DNA of 64,000 bases, from positions 372,001 through 436,000 of the forward strand of contig JAHQRK010000019.1 of assembly GCA_019828595.1 (NCBI GenBank). The letters are read 5' to 3'. Below, piece by piece: positions 21,992 to 34,132 of this stretch. This stretch comes from Aphanomyces cochlioides (taxonomy: Eukaryota > Oomycota > Saprolegniomycetes > Saprolegniales > Verrucalvaceae). Position numbers and translations under genes: made by a program. How positions within the stretch are numbered: position 1 is the stretch's first letter; each line of letters opens with the position of its first letter. The notes below the pieces were generated by a model, which worked only from the letters and a program-made list of their open reading frames with translations, had not been told where the DNA came from and did no database searches.

Positions 21992-24900
21992 ATGTCTGCG
22001 TATCAAGTGCTCGAGACGACATGCAAGCTGCTCGATCGAGGAGGACTCGACAGACGAACGAAGCTCGAAGCAACGGGTCGGATTACCCATGTACGAGCGA
22101 TTTGCCAACGCTTTTCGACTTTGCGCTTTTGATTGTAGGAGATGAAGAAGGACCCCTTGCTTCTGGAACAATTTCCAGCCGACCGCATTCAGTTTTCAGC
22201 ACGGGGACTCTTGTCGGATGCAGATACGTCTGTTCGTACAGCTGCATTGCGCGTGCTACGCTACTCGATCATCAATCGCTCGTCCACAGCACAAGCGTTG
22301 AAACTCGTATGCTTTGTCATCAATTTCCAATGTTGGAATCACTTCTCTCTAGGGCGTGCATTTATTCGTCTCGCGGTGCATTGAGCGTGAAGCGAAACTT
22401 GTTGCTGAGCGCATTCAAGCACTCAAAGTTATCCGCCGCATCATGGATGTCGATGCGAATCAAATGCCTGCTTGCGTCGTCCGTTCGATTGTTGCTATTG
22501 CGAATCACAAGGAAGACAATCTGCGCCGCGTCGCTTTGGAAACGCTTCGTGAATTGGCCATTGCGAACGTGTCTGTCGTGATCCAATGCAATGGCATGCG
22601 AACTTTAGTCGACTGTATACTGGACCCGACATGCCAGGTATGTGAAACAGTGTGGACCAGCTTGACGATATGGGACAGGATCTTGCCGATGCTCTCTTGA
22701 TGACTGTCATGTACCTTGTCAACGAACCTGCAAACCGCGACTACATCCATTCCTTCGTGGACGTCCAAGTTCTGCTAGCTCCATTCACAGACACGGATTT
22801 ACCAGCAGGGACCGAGCGCCGCCAGAGGTGGACTGCAGCTCGCAATGCAGTGGTGACGATGATGCGCTCATGGACGGTAAACTACGGTCTTTTGGTCCTA
22901 GCTTGACGATCTAACTGGCAGGGCATTTTACTCTTGACGTCCAACCCTCAAGGACTTGGAGCACTTGTTCAAATGCTTGAGCATCCCGTGGGCGACGACG
23001 TGAAGAAGGCTGTTCTGGCTACGATTTGCGATATCTTTTATACGACTTCGCCTCTCGACAAGGTCAGTTCGAGCTCCAGCCGAGTCGATTCTGACGTGGC
23101 ACCACGATAGAACGGCAACGATGTGGACTGGGCTTCAATGTCCAAGCCGAACAAAGTCGTTGCTGCAACTGGTGCTAACAACTTGCTTGACAACTACATG
23201 GTCATGGTTCTGCTCTCCATGCTTCATTGCGGTCTTCTTAAGGCACTTGTGGCGCTTGGTACATGACACATCTCTCAGTTGCCTTAACTTGTTGTGAAAC
23301 TAGGCACTTGCGCTAATCGCTCGTCGTTGGCCGAGCCTGCCATCGAATTGCTGAGTGAAATTCTCCACATGAGCGCTAGATTGCTCCCTGATGAACACTG
23401 CACGACGCTTTTAGCCCTCCCACAACTCGTGGCAACAACTGCGTATTCCCAAGTCGACTTCTTGTCGGATTTACAAAGCAAACCACCGGAGGATCGATCT
23501 CAACGTGAATTAGCCATCCGATCGTCTGAAATGCTGGCTGAACTAGCTCATGCGGTAGGTTCGCAGGGGTGAAAATTTGCTTGAAAGGGATTTGAAATAG
23601 GTTGGAGCTAGCTCGAGCTCTGGCGGGTTGGCGAGTCGTCAGACGTCGCATTCGCAAACTGTCAATGGCGTGCATTTAGCTTCAGAGCTGCTCCGTGGCA
23701 CAAACCGCCCGCTGCACAACTACAACAACTTGAGCCGCGACAGCGCTCGAGAAATGCTCGTCTTTGACTTGAAAGTCTACTTGGACAATCAAATGGACGA
23801 CCATACCTTTCGGTAGCTCTTGATCATCATCCTTCGTGAAAAGTCTACGGTATCTCCATAGAGAAATGCTCATGCATAAATGCCGCGTGTTGCAAGGCAA
23901 GGACTGGTTCAAGTGGAACTGGGATATCATTTCGGAACTACTCGAGGGTCCGCTGACCAACCCAGCGCGACTCTCTGAAGCCATGAAGACAAAATTTTTC
24001 AAGCGCGTGTCTGGGTTTTTCCGATGTGACAGCACGGACAAAGGTATCGACAAAGCCATGGAGCCGAGTGCTTGAAATTATCGGTGTAGGTTATTTTGCA
24101 GGCCTGCCATGGACGCCAGACTATGTGCCTTATCTACGCCCTGCTTGTCAAATGTACACGCTGTTGCTGAATCATCCTGAAGGCATTGCCTTTCTAAAGA
24201 CAGATCGACGGTAAGTCCAATGCCAGTGGGTGAGGTGATGGCTGAATCGCATTTAGAGGACAATTGCTCACGGAAATTGCCACTGCGTTGGAAATCGAAG
24301 CTCGTCCTGAAGCAGCCATCGTTGAATCCCACTTGGGTGAACTCCACTCTCGCATGTTCAGGTACATTGAGCTCCAGGCCTCACCAGGTTGCGTAAATTT
24401 GTGCGTAGTCCCGAGTATTGCTCAAGGCGAATGCTGCGTGAATACTTCACGCTGCTGGGTCTAATGAGCTCTTCCTCTGAAGGTATGCGTCGCCTTTCGT
24501 CTGGATATATTCACTCTACTCAACGTAGGCTTGAAAATGATGTCACGCATTTTCACAAAGGTTACAAAGCTTGGCACCTCGAAATTATATTCTGGAGCGT
24601 CAAGCAGCGGGTTGTATGGCAACGACCTCACGAAAACGCAACGAGTTGCCAGAGAGAAGAGCCAAGGTATCTCTACAGACTTTGGATTGCATGGTTGATC
24701 GCCTTTGCGAGCAGGTCATGACTTTCTCTGCCGCTTGATCCTGGCCAATTTGGATTACTCCATCGAAGGCAGTTCGCGGCAATTGCTGACCGACTGGATG
24801 AACTTTGGATCCGAGTCCTTGCGCTTGTACGCGACTTGTTTGTTGCGCGCATTGCTCCGATCCGAGGTTGATGATTTTGAGCGATGGGGTATCGACACTC

Positions 24901-27121
24901 TCTTGACACAGCTCGACAAAGAGCATAATGTCGCGAGAGCTGCCTTGAGTGTGTTGGTAGAAGCCGCGGAGACTCCATTGTACTTGTCGGCGATGATCAA
25001 GAAGCGACCGATTCAATTGATTCATCTGCAAGCAGAAGGACTCTTACTGAAGTGTTTGTCGCTCCCTGAAGGTCTTCTAGACTATCGTCAAGAGTTTATA
25101 AATTTCTTGGATAGGCTTGGCTTTCTTACGTGATGTGCCCAACTGGCTCACGTCAAATTTGGTCGCCTGGCGCCAAGTCAAGTACTTGCAATACGTCCAT
25201 CTCGTCGAGTCACATCTTCTGCGTGGTCTCTTCCGCGACAAGCCCAACATGACCAACCAAAACCCCAAAGCCCTGAAACCAGTTCCAATTCCAGTGACTG
25301 TCCCAAATCGCCGCAGCTCTAGCTTCAAACATGGCTCCCATGGCGCTCAATGGGGTAAGTTCTTTCGTCCGGGGATGGCTTGCTCAATGCTTGTAGGTTT
25401 GGAATGGCTCTTTCGCATGCCTTGGAACATGGAAGTTAAAATCGTTGGTCCTCCTGGTAGCGGCCCTCCTGCCAATTTGACCATCGACGCCTACGTGGAT
25501 GCGAGCGAGGTACAGTCTCTCTCTAGTGATTGTTTCTCACCTTGGTTTGTTTAGCCTGAGGAGAGCAACATTGACGGCTATCCTGCCAACACGGTCCGCA
25601 TCAAGGGTCTCGTCGTGGATGCTCGCAATATTCCCAAGCCTGTGATCGTCAACAGCCAGCAGACACTCCAAGCATGTTTGTTCCTTGGAGCTCAGCCTAT
25701 CGACCGAAAGGGATACACGAAACCAGCTCCAGCATCAAGTAATGGTGGATTCTTCGTACCAACTGAAAAAGAATCGTCGTCCGCTGTCGCGCCGCCCATG
25801 CGAGCACGAACGGTACTCGCAATGAGATGTATGAAATTTAATTTCCATCACAGGAAAGCCGCGGAATCACAGATCGCCTCTCGGAAATCAGCATGGACTC
25901 AAATGCCTACGAAGCGCCTGAAGAAAACAAAGACTGGAGCTCTTGTGGCCCCGAGCATCGGACAGCTTCCATCTTGTTGGGTTCACTCGTCGCGCTTCCT
26001 GACGGTGACAAAGAGTCCAGTGTCTGTCCTGCCGGGGAACGCGCTGTGTGGACTTTTGACGTCGAAACCGACCACATGAACCAACAAGTGAAGCGCGTGA
26101 TGCTCAAGAGCGTGGAATTCACGATTCAATTGCTCCCAGCCAAAGCGCCATCCGTGCCGCTTCCGCCACATCTCTATGGTGAATTAGCCAAGACCGACGC
26201 TGGCTGCACTGTCTTGCAACAGTCTGGCCATTTGCCAGAGTTTGTTACCGCATTGAAAGACCCAACAGTCGTTCCGTTGGAAAAAAGAGCAGCTCTTTGG
26301 GCTCTTGGCCACATCGCAGCTACCTCGCGAGGGTATTTCTTCCATTGATTGCCAGGAATGTGACGCATTGGCATAGGTTTGACTTGCTTATGACCCATGC
26401 CGATGACTTGGTGGAATGCATTGTGCACATGGCAACTTCGTCAGCACTTTTGAGCATTCGTGGCACGTGCTTGTTTGCCCTTGGTTTGATCTCCAGATCG
26501 GCGCCAGGAAAGCGCGCTCTTCTTCAAGCGGGCTGGGCAGTCCCTCGTGACGTACAATCTTCCATTGCTGTGCCTGTAGCTGCGTCAGACTTGTTTGCAT
26601 GGCCAAATGCAACGCCGCCTCATCCATCACAGTTAGTTGATGGCGCGGTGCCGTTTGTCTCTCCAACCTTTGTGAAATCCAAGGCATCAGCCAAGGCCAA
26701 GGAAATCCTACGCTTGATTGGCGACTTGAGCTCCACAATTACTCAAAAGGAGGCTGGTGCAGCGCTCAACCGACTGAAAGCGTCCAACCCAGAGCTTTTT
26801 GAAGACCCCGAGACGGCTCTCGCTGCCCACACCGTGCTATCACGCTATCACTACCGTCTCACAGCCCGTCAGTTTGTCATGAACCTCTTTGAAAAGGCCG
26901 ATCTGTCAAACACGTCGCTCAACCAGCACTTGTACAAGGGTGATGAGGCGACACAACCTCAAGGCAGCCGACGACGATCTTCTGTGAGCGCGCCGTCGCT
27001 CAGCTCGACGATTCAATCGCTCTTGCACACACAAAGCAAGGAGACTGTCCTCGCGACCGTCCGCCACGTCCCCGACCACGAAAACACAATCTTCGTTGGC
27101 GCCGTCGAAGCCATGGTGTAA
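21992..27121 (+). CDS. RICTOR: Rictor orthologue (TORC2 subunit), many exons
   Basis: The ATG is at 21992 (MSAYQVLETTCKLLDRGGLD). Exons joined by 45-60 nt GT-AG introns give an N-terminal armadillo/HEAT region (CIEREAKLVAERIQALKVIR, VVRSIVAIANHKEDNLRRVA). Next is LLSMLHCGLLKALVALGTCA, then AIELLSEILHMSARLLPDEH. The middle region contains LDYSIEGSSRQLLTDWMNFG. Near the C-terminus is the conserved Rictor signature: KRAALWALGHIAATSRGYFF before an intron, then LLMTHADDLVECIVHMATSS and LSIRGTCLFALGLISRSAPG. The frame ends at TAA 27121. Length is about 1,500 aa, in the family range. Rictor is the defining scaffold of TOR complex 2, which phosphorylates AGC kinases. I did not verify every splice site; around 23.6-24.7 kb the exon model is least certain. 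Confidence 0.85.
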
Positions 27122-27599
27122 ATACCGTAAATGCACAAAAATTGTCGTCTGTGTCGTTGTTGTGTCAATTCGTACAGTCCAACAGCCAATCAAAATTCAT
27201 TAAAATATAAAATCTCACAGTTTTCACAATCATATCGTTGTATCTCCGGTGTCTCACTGGTCGACCGACTTCCAAGCTCTTATATCAGCTGTCCGAGATC
27301 TCTCTCTTTCAAGTATTCCTAGCTTCAAGATCCTCTGACTCATCACGGTTTTGTTTGCCGAGTGTTCTCGAGGATCGATGTTCTCAAAGAACTACAACAT
27401 AAAATTGTACAGTTTTCTTGCTAAGATTTGTCAACAATTTATCCGGATATGTAACATACAATATCCGGAATTTGACAAAATCATAGCACATACAAAAATG
27501 TATATTAAACTCTGGTTTCGACAAGTAAAAGATACTATTGCCAAAACCCGACGCCTTCCAAGCATTTTCCTCATTTTTGACATTCCCCCACGGCGATCC
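27122..27599. promoter_or_regulatory. Promoter of the CBS gene with two TCCGGA palindromes
   Basis: TTATCCGGATAT lies at 27439-27450 and ATATCCGGAA at 27461-27470, 130-160 bp upstream of the CBS start. A CCAATCAAAA box is at about 27186, nearer the Rictor end. The intervening ORF upstream of 27600 is low-complexity and AT-rich, so I treat it as non-coding. Confidence 0.5.
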
Positions 27600-28163
27600 A
27601 TGCGATCATTCCGTCAAGTTTTGCCGTCCAAGTTGCCGCGCACTGCTGCGTCTTTGTTTGTGCGTCCTATGTCGCGTCAATACCACTACGAGAAAGGCAC
27701 GGCGAAGGACATGATGCAAAAATCGTGCTACTTTGGCGTGAATTTCGTCATCTCGCAAGATGCGACCGTGTTTGAAGCGATCACGCGCATGGCGGGTATC
27801 AACTTGGGATGCTTGGCGGTGTCGGACGATAACAATCAATTTGTCGGCGTCGTGAGTGAGCGCGACTACCTCAAGAAAGTCGAGCTGCAAGGTCTGACTG
27901 CCAAGGAAACGCTCGTTTCGCAGATCATGACGCAGAAAGCGCGTCTGGTCGTTGCTAAAGCCAACGAAACGCCCGAACAACTCATGACGAAAATGCTCAA
28001 CAGCGACGTGCGCCACTTGCCAGTTGTCGACAACAATAATGATATCATTGGCATGTTGTCCATCAAAGATATCGTGCGTGAAGTCAACCGAGAACACCAA
28101 GCGGACCTCGACACGCTTACCAACTTTTCTCTCGGCAAGGGCGGTCACTTTGTCCTGGACTAA
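27600..28163 (+). CDS. Paired CBS-domain protein, probably mitochondrial
   Basis: I chose ATG 27600 (MRSFRQVLPSKLPRTAASLF) because it opens an Arg/Ser/Ala-rich, acid-free leader typical of mitochondrial targeting. The frame is open upstream, but that part is AT-rich and not protein-like. Two CBS motifs follow. One ends in FVGVVSERDYLKKVELQGLT. The other runs from LVSQIMTQKARLVVAKANET to HLPVVDNNNDIIGMLSIKDI. Length is 187 aa with no partner enzyme domain, as in small stand-alone CBS proteins that bind adenosine nucleotides. The gene is intronless. The partner and ligand cannot be told from sequence. Confidence 0.85.
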   Translation: MRSFRQVLPSKLPRTAASLFVRPMSRQYHYEKGTAKDMMQKSCYFGVNFVISQDATVFEAITRMAGINLGCLAVSDDNNQFVGVVSERDYLKKVELQGLTAKETLVSQIMTQKARLVVAKANETPEQLMTKMLNSDVRHLPVVDNNNDIIGMLSIKDIVREVNREHQADLDTLTNFSLGKGGHFVLD

Positions 28164-28317
28164 GTGTCGGTGGTACACTCATGTAATGGACATCAATGGT
28201 AAAACGAGATTTTCTACGCAGCCCATGTGTCCCTCACTGCTTCCTCCCACGACGCTACAGCCGGGCACAGAGACCATCGCAATTCTCGAAGTGTTCGCAA
28301 CCTTTGGGACAGGGAAC

Positions 28318-30417
28318 TACTTGGACAACGCTACAGTAGCGACCAATTTGCTCAGCTCCACGAGCCATTCACTCAATTTGGTCTAGGAATTGCTCGGGTA
28401 GTTGAGAGTTCTTCATGGTCTCACCTCTTGGTCTGAGAGAAATGCAAGAAATGAAGCGTCGTCAAGTGGTAAAACATCTTTCGGGTACAAGAGCGATGAA
28501 GTCTGCGCGAGAGATGGAAACGTGGCGTCACTTGGTGGCGTTTGCTCTGCAGCGACAGCTCCAGGCTACAGGGGAACAATGCTCACAAACCTCGACAAGC
28601 CGTCGAAGGAGTACTTACATCTCTCAAGAACGGAACGAGTCGCTGGCAGACGACGTAGAGCGCAGTGGCCAAGACTCGAAGGTTGCTTTGGACTTGAGCT
28701 ATCGGCTTGGCATGACTTCCAACGAATCCAGCTTCCCATGGCCTCAGGACAAGGTGCGGAATCACCACGCGGACAATGACAAAGTTGACGACGAGGACAT
28801 TGAATCGCGATGAGCGATGTGGTGGAGCGGAAGGGTCATAAGGCTCGGACATGTTGCGCGTTGCGCCCAGCGCATTAAATTCCAGCGCCTTGCTCTCGTC
28901 AGGGTCCAAGTACTAGGATTCCATCAGACAAGACGGACTCACGACACTGCTCTTGCTTACATCTGGAGGAATGTACGCGCCATCGGAGGTGAATTTGGCG
29001 AGGAATTTGACAATCGCATCCGGCGTGTCCTGTGCCCTTTGAGTTGTCTTGGCGATGGCATCCACAATGCCTTTCAGGCGAACCTGATGTCCGTGTCACC
29101 TCTGGAACGATGCAATCGTCATGGTACCTTGAGCTGAATGATCCCTTCAGGAGCTGTGGTTGTCTTGCGTGTCCATAGTAATCCAAGCTTTTTCTTGGCT
29201 CCTCGATCGGTGGATGAGGCTTGGAATCGCATGGATGGATCCTTCACAGGTTAGAGTTAATGGCTGCGTTGAAAGGCGCTCTCACCTGAAGAACTGACAG
29301 AATGGGCAGACGCACTTCCTTGGCCATCCACGTTCGCGTAGCCTCCAAGTAGACGCGGATCATGTTGCGCATCACTTGGACTTCTTCGTCGCGAAGCCCG
29401 CGCTTGCGTTGAAACGAGAGCTTATGAAGGCTCACGACTGCTACGATGGCAAACGCGACAGCTCGAAAGATTTGTGTTTGCTACGATGCCGTGAGCGCCA
29501 TTGTTGAAAATGAGCCTCGCTTACCGTCATGGGCTCTTGAGCGAAAGGCGAGACGACGCCGTCCGCTGCATCTTGGTCAATTCGCCACTTTGGTCTCATG
29601 GCCACGTCCTGCCGACTAAATTTCAAGAGGGGCTTGCGTCGCAATGACTCTAATCTCTAAATCACAGTCAAATGCGCTTGGAAAGACATATCAAACAGCA
29701 TTCTTGTGTTCTTGCTTTTGCTTGGCGTCGTCGTCTTCCATGTCATCTTCAGGGATTGCAAGCAGCTTCAACACTTCAGTCTCCATTGTTTCCAATGCAG
29801 CACTACCTTTTCTTCTTCGTCGGTGAAGAAAACACCACGATGAGTTGGAACGGCTTCAGGTACATTCGAATGAGCTTGCGCTGGTGTCGAAGCGACTTGA
29901 TCACCTCGGCTCGTGGCACGAGGAACTGCTGGTGGGGGCTCCTTCATTTGTTCCTTGGGCTTCACGTTGCTTGTTTGAGGATGTTGTCGCAGTGCAGCGT
30001 TGAGTTTTACTGGAGTGGTCTCTGTCGGGGGCTCTAGTGCTTGACTTTGCTTCGTTTCAACACTGGGCGACGGCTCCATTTCCTGGTTTGTATGTCTCGA
30101 CATGAGTTGCTTTTGTTGGTCAAGGATTGTCTCCAGCATTCCTGTGATTGCACTTTGCTTGGCTACCTATGCACGCTCACTTGGCTCATACTTGCTTCAT
30201 GTACCTCTTGCTGCGTATGTAGCTGTCGCTCGACTTGTTGAAGCTGGAACCTAGTTGACCACCATAAAGATCCAATTCCCAATGACACTTTTGCATACAT
30301 GAGCATTTGGTTGCGCTGGCACAATACATCTTTTAGCGTGCTTTGACGTAGCTCACGAATGCTCTGGCGCAATTGTTGCTTCAGCGCTTGCTCGTGTCGT
30401 TGCCATGGTCGTAACAT
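28318..30417 (-). CDS. Long coiled-coil/membrane protein of unknown function, about nine exons
   Basis: ATG 30417 (MLRPWQRHEQALKQQLRQSI) starts a basic, Gln-rich helical region. Introns of about 41-50 nt, each keeping the frame, join it to a Pro/Ser linker and an acidic patch (FFTDEEEKLLAIPEDDMEDD). A membrane segment follows (IFRAVAFAIVAVVSLHKLSF), then a helical region (VMRNMIRVYLEATRTWMAKE). Two further hydrophobic stretches are VLVVNFVIVRVVIPHLVL and RVLATALYVVCQRLVPFL. The frame ends at TAG 28318. Total length is about 560 aa. I do not recognise the family. It could be two adjacent genes (break near 30.1 kb), but the splice frames connect cleanly. The gene converges on the CBS gene with about 155 bp between the stops. 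Confidence 0.6.
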
Positions 30418-30499
30418 CAACTTGACCACCTTCCGCCAATCTATATTTAGACCTTTTCTATAGCTTATATATTATAAAATTGCAGAAGTCTGTATGCAA

Positions 30500-30583
30500 G
30501 CATTGATGCCCGAGTGGTCTAAGGGGGTTGACTTAAGATCAACTAGACGTACGTCTGCGTGGGTTCAAACCCCACTCAATGCA
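30500..30583 (+). tRNA. tRNA-Leu (anticodon UAA)
   Basis: The cloverleaf can be folded by eye. The acceptor stem GCATTGA pairs with TCAATGC (30576-30582) with discriminator A at 30583. The anticodon stem GTTGA/TCAAC holds the loop CTTAAGA, giving anticodon TAA. There is a long variable arm (TAGACGTACGTCTGC) as in class II tRNAs, and a T arm GTGGG-TTCAAAC-CCCAC. Length is 84 nt with no intron. A TTTT tract shortly after the 3' end could stop RNA polymerase III. CCA is not encoded, as expected in eukaryotes. It sits in the gap between the leftward unknown gene and the left arm of the big inverted repeat. Confidence 0.95.
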
Positions 30584-30806
30584 CTCATTTTCCCCATGCA
30601 AAAGTTTTGCCATACAATTTTCAAGTCAATTTTTATATCACACAGGTCAAATGTCCACCTTGAGATGCCATGGAGATGAAAGTAACGAGGTCGAAGCATG
30701 CTTGACCCAGCATGCTTCAACAGCAGGAGCTGCCATTCACGTCTATGGCTCGGTCACTAAAAGAGGAAGCAACATGTTTATTCATTCAGAGATATCAAGA
30801 TGAAGT

Positions 30807-31691
30807 TTACAAGTGGGAAAGGCATTTCTTATGGCCTTGTGACGTTTTGTTGCATCCAGGAACGCTGCAACGCACGCCGCCGCCGTGCGATTTGCATTTG
30901 CCGAGCGTTTGCGCAGCTTTGTTGCAACCTTCGACCCTGCATCGATGGCCACCGCCATGGCGTATGCAAAACCCGCCCTTCTGAGCTCCATTTCCGCAAT
31001 TGTCCACGCCGCAGAGTTTCTTGCCGCCGTGCTTCTTGCAACAGCCTCGGGGGTGGCTCATCTTGACTTGACAGCCTTGGATCGCGCAGGAATAGGACGC
31101 TCTCTCCGTGGATGGTTCAACTTTGAGCGTCAGTTCTTTGACTTTGCGCCCCTTGATTTGCAATGGCTCCATGACGAGAAGCTCCGTGAAAAGCATGTCT
31201 TCGACGGTTGTTGGCGACGCATTGAGGGTCGTGTACGCTTGGAAGGACGGCAGCGACGTGTGGAGGAAGTCGAGCGCGTCGTCGATGATCTTGATATCAA
31301 CGTCGCCGTCATCTTGGATGCATTTCCAGTCGGCGCATTCGAGCATGTCATGCATGTTGGATGCGGTGGTCCAGTTGGTCAAGTTCATGGTGAATTTGGA
31401 AATGAGGCTCAGCATGAGAGAGAGCTTGCCGTTGTCGCCATATTGCAGTGCATCACGATCAGAAGAGAGTTTGAACATTGTCGACAGAGTGGCCACGAGC
31501 AGTAGCACCAGCAGCAGCTTTGCAGTAAGTAGCCGTGTTTGAACCAAGCAAGGTCGTCTGCCATGATTCAATCGTGTCCTTGTAGTCGTCCCACACGTCG
31601 AGTGATCGCCGAACCACCGACAACAAAAGCTAAAGAGCTTGGCCAGCGGTGTAACAATGTCGAAGCTACGGTGTGATGTCCAAGCTACCAT
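30807..31691 (-). pseudogene. Truncated copy of the WRKY19-like Cys/His-repeat gene (left arm)
   Basis: This copy equals the right-arm gene at 37051 from its ATG (31691) through the repeat ending TSQGHKKC. It then leaves homology at 30821 and stops within a few codons (LSHL), losing the last two Cys/His repeats and the C-terminal tail. The encoded protein would still have the hydrophobic segment (LLTAKLLLVLLLVATLSTMF) and four repeats. It may therefore still be expressed, but it looks like a by-product of the inverted duplication. Confidence 0.8.
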
Positions 31692-33001
31692 AGACGAGAT
31701 GGTGTGGCGTAGCAGACGACGGTGTCGATGGTAGCTTGTTCATGACGATCAGAGCCAACTCCTGCGTTGGTGAGAAGATCAAAGCCAAGACGACGTCGAC
31801 CGATCCACTTCAAAGAGCAGCTTGGAAGAGTAGATTCCATCATCGACGCTGTGGTAAGAGAGCCATTAAAATCAACACAGTGGGCATGGCATGATCGGTG
31901 ACAACGGTAGCCAGCTATGACTTTGAACGCAGAGGCGGACGACCCATCACGACCCACGGCGGCTGCATGCTACAGCCAGTCGAGCGTACTACGAGCTAGA
32001 CAAGCTTCTAGAGGAGGTCTCGATGGACTGACGTGTTGAGTTGGAGGCACTAGCGAGATGTCCATCGACTGACTTGGTGCTGTCGTGTGGTTAATGACAG
32101 ACGTGACATTCGTTGATGGGACCTTGATGACACACGGTCGAGACATGAAGGATGCCACCCTTGGCGTGCATCAGCTCATTGCACGGGTCTTATCTGTGCT
32201 TTTCCTGCACGTATCCACGCGTCATCGTTGTCGTCGTCCTCTTGCTTGCATACAAAGCAGGATTCCCTTGCTTGGAGTGTCCATGAGAGAGCCTTGCTCT
32301 TGATCACGCCTCTCAAGCCCATCCATGTCATTGTCGCCAAGGGGATGAAAGCTCTTCTTCGAGCATGTTTGACTCAACATCCTTAGCTATGGAGGAGTGG
32401 ACGAACTCAGTAGGATTGCCACGAGAGAGAGATGTCGGAAGCAGATTGAAGTGGACGATGACAGCGCAGCAGTAGCTACCGGTGACGAACTGTCGAGACA
32501 GTGCATGTCGTTCATGAATCTGAAGACGATGCGAGAGAGAGCGAGGACAGACAGCTCGATCGCCGTTGTCCAAGAAAGACCAGCTGAACGCAGTAGCACG
32601 ACGGTTCAATGTCCTCCTGGGACTTGTTCTCGCTGTTCCTGTCCTTACCAAGAGCGCTCCTCTTGGAGCCCACGCAGCTCTCTCGTCTTCTGGAGACACT
32701 GGAGGACGACTTGCAAGAGCTCAAGTTGTCTAGCGTGGTCCTCCCTAGGTCTATCGGTCTCCCGCAGCCACGACTTGAATGATGGATTGGACGGCTGGGG
32801 ACAGTCGCGCCAGTGTCACTATCGTAACCACCGAGAAGACACCCGACAGCGCACTAGGAAAGAAGGAGCAGAGCAAGCTTTGCTGCTGGGTGTGGATGCT
32901 CCCTGGCCCTTCATTTCTTCCTCCTCTGCCCAAATTTTCGGAGAGTGTTCATGGAGCTGTCGTTTGTTATATAGTTTGGTAGCGAAGTAGACGGCGCTGC
33001 T
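30821..33001 (+). repeat. Left arm of a 2.18-kb inverted repeat
   Basis: Position x here matches the complement of position 68742 minus x in the right arm (35741-37921), with no length difference. Every ORF on both strands in the two arms translates identically, including non-coding shadow frames, so the arms must be identical or nearly so at the DNA level. The outer end at 30821 cuts the WRKY19-like gene. The inner end passes into a diverged fragment (33002 to about 33115). Most of the inner half (31.7-33.0 kb) holds no gene I can recognise. Confidence 0.95.
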
Positions 33002-33115
33002 ACCACATTAGCCGACCACGCGCCGTCGCCTTCGGAAATGCCAAGCGCCATGTCGTTGTCCATCTTGACCAAGCACATCGAGGCCAATCCAGCGCGAATC
33101 GCGGCATAAGCCCAC
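33002..33115 (-). pseudogene. Decayed 3' fragment of the WD40 gene at the inner end of the left arm
   Basis: Read on the - strand, this piece resembles the last 40 or so codons of the WD40 gene at 34280-35734 (GLASMCLVKMDNDMALGISE against GLDVLGQDGQDMALGICE). It lies in the position expected if the inverted duplication had started inside that gene. It has many substitutions and small length differences, unlike the adjoining 2.18 kb. Confidence 0.75.
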
Positions 33116-33682
33116 CAACCTGCTGACATGGAAGCGGATGGATAGCTTCTCGTCAGGTGGCGTCAGGAAGAACGATGGCGATCATATCATGCAAGCACGC
33201 CATGCTGCCTGCTAGAAGCACAGAAGACCTTGCACACCTGGCTATGGGTTTCGTTTGCTTTCCGCGCCCATGACGAACTTGACAATGAAGTATAGGCGAG
33301 AGAATGGGTTGTTGTAAAGTTGTCGTGACGCGGGTGACCTGCCATCCCCACCGAGACTGATACATTGCACATGAAGCTCTCAAGAAACTTGGAGTCTAGC
33401 TGCCGTAGTTGAAAGGCCGACATGCCATGCCTCTCGTGAACATCCAAGGGAAGAGTTGTGATTCCACGTGCATTGCCACATTGCATTGAATGTCGTCGAT
33501 TCGCAGTTGCAGTGCGAGGTCACTGGCTGTAACTTGTCGACATGGACATGCAAGGAGAAGAGGAATACAATCTTGAAATAAAACCCACGAGGTCGCTAGA
33601 GGATACAAAGAGTCAAGTGACCCCATCACTTGCAAGATTAAGCTCGTGGTTGAGGTGTTGGTTTGGGTCGTCGATCCAGGAC
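33116..33682. other. Centre of the inverted repeat, left part; possible 3' exons of the OB-fold gene
   Basis: - strand frames here (33396-33635 and 33187-33486) are protein-like (for example RQLDSKFLESFMCNVSVSVG) but match nothing I know. A plausible intron near 33697-33733 (donor after DAS, acceptor TAG) could connect the OB-fold gene to a Ser/Thr-rich tail (GPGSTTQTNTSTTSLILQ). I leave the structure open. Confidence 0.3.
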
Positions 33683-34132
33683 CTAGACGATTCTCTTAAG
33701 ACAGACATATCCATAAGCAATGCGTACCATCAAACCTGATGCATCTTTGGTATACACATAGTTGCTCACGTTGATGTTTTCTTTGAAGACCATGGTAAAC
33801 TCGCCGACGCGTTCGATGCGTCCTGTCGGCGACAAGCTGACGACCAAATGGGTATTGTGAAAGATGAGAGCAGCATTTTCAATGCTGACAATGTCCCCGC
33901 AGTTCAAATACTGTGCCAGGGATCTCTTCAAAAGCAGCGTGGCGGCCGCCGTGTCGTCTGCAATCAACACGGAAGCGTACGACGAAGAGCTGTTCTGGAG
34001 GTCATCCATATCGAGCACAATCACCTGCAGGTTCACGATCATTTTATCCTTGTCCCCTTTTGACTTTTCCACAAGGAGAGGAAAGTCTCGGATGCGCGTC
34101 GGAGGATTGCTGCTTCGCCGCTTCAGCGCCAT
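33683..34132 (-). CDS. OB-fold ssDNA-binding protein, SOSS-B/NABP-like
   Basis: I took ATG 34132 (MALKRRSSNPPTRIRDFPLL) as the start; the frame upstream begins only with TTG. The domain follows the single OB-fold order of NABP1/2: KMIVNLQVIVLDMDD, a VLIADDTAAATLLL strand, LNCGDIVSIENAALIFHNTH and VGEFTMVFKENINVSNY. NABP proteins bind single-stranded DNA in the SOSS/Integrator-linked damage response. The end shown (33683) is the first stop; a small intron may extend it with a Ser/Thr-rich tail. The gene is divergent from the WD40 gene, with 147 bp between the starts. It sits in the non-duplicated centre of the large inverted repeat. Confidence 0.7.
   Translation of the reverse strand: MALKRRSSNPPTRIRDFPLLVEKSKGDKDKMIVNLQVIVLDMDDLQNSSSSYASVLIADDTAAATLLLKRSLAQYLNCGDIVSIENAALIFHNTHLVVSLSPTGRIERVGEFTMVFKENINVSNYVYTKDASGLMVRIAYGYVCLKRIV

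Noticed and set aside
30885..31505. 206-codon + strand ORF in the left arm
   Set aside because: It is antisense to the WRKY19-like repeat coding region, which has clear Cys/His repeats on the other strand.
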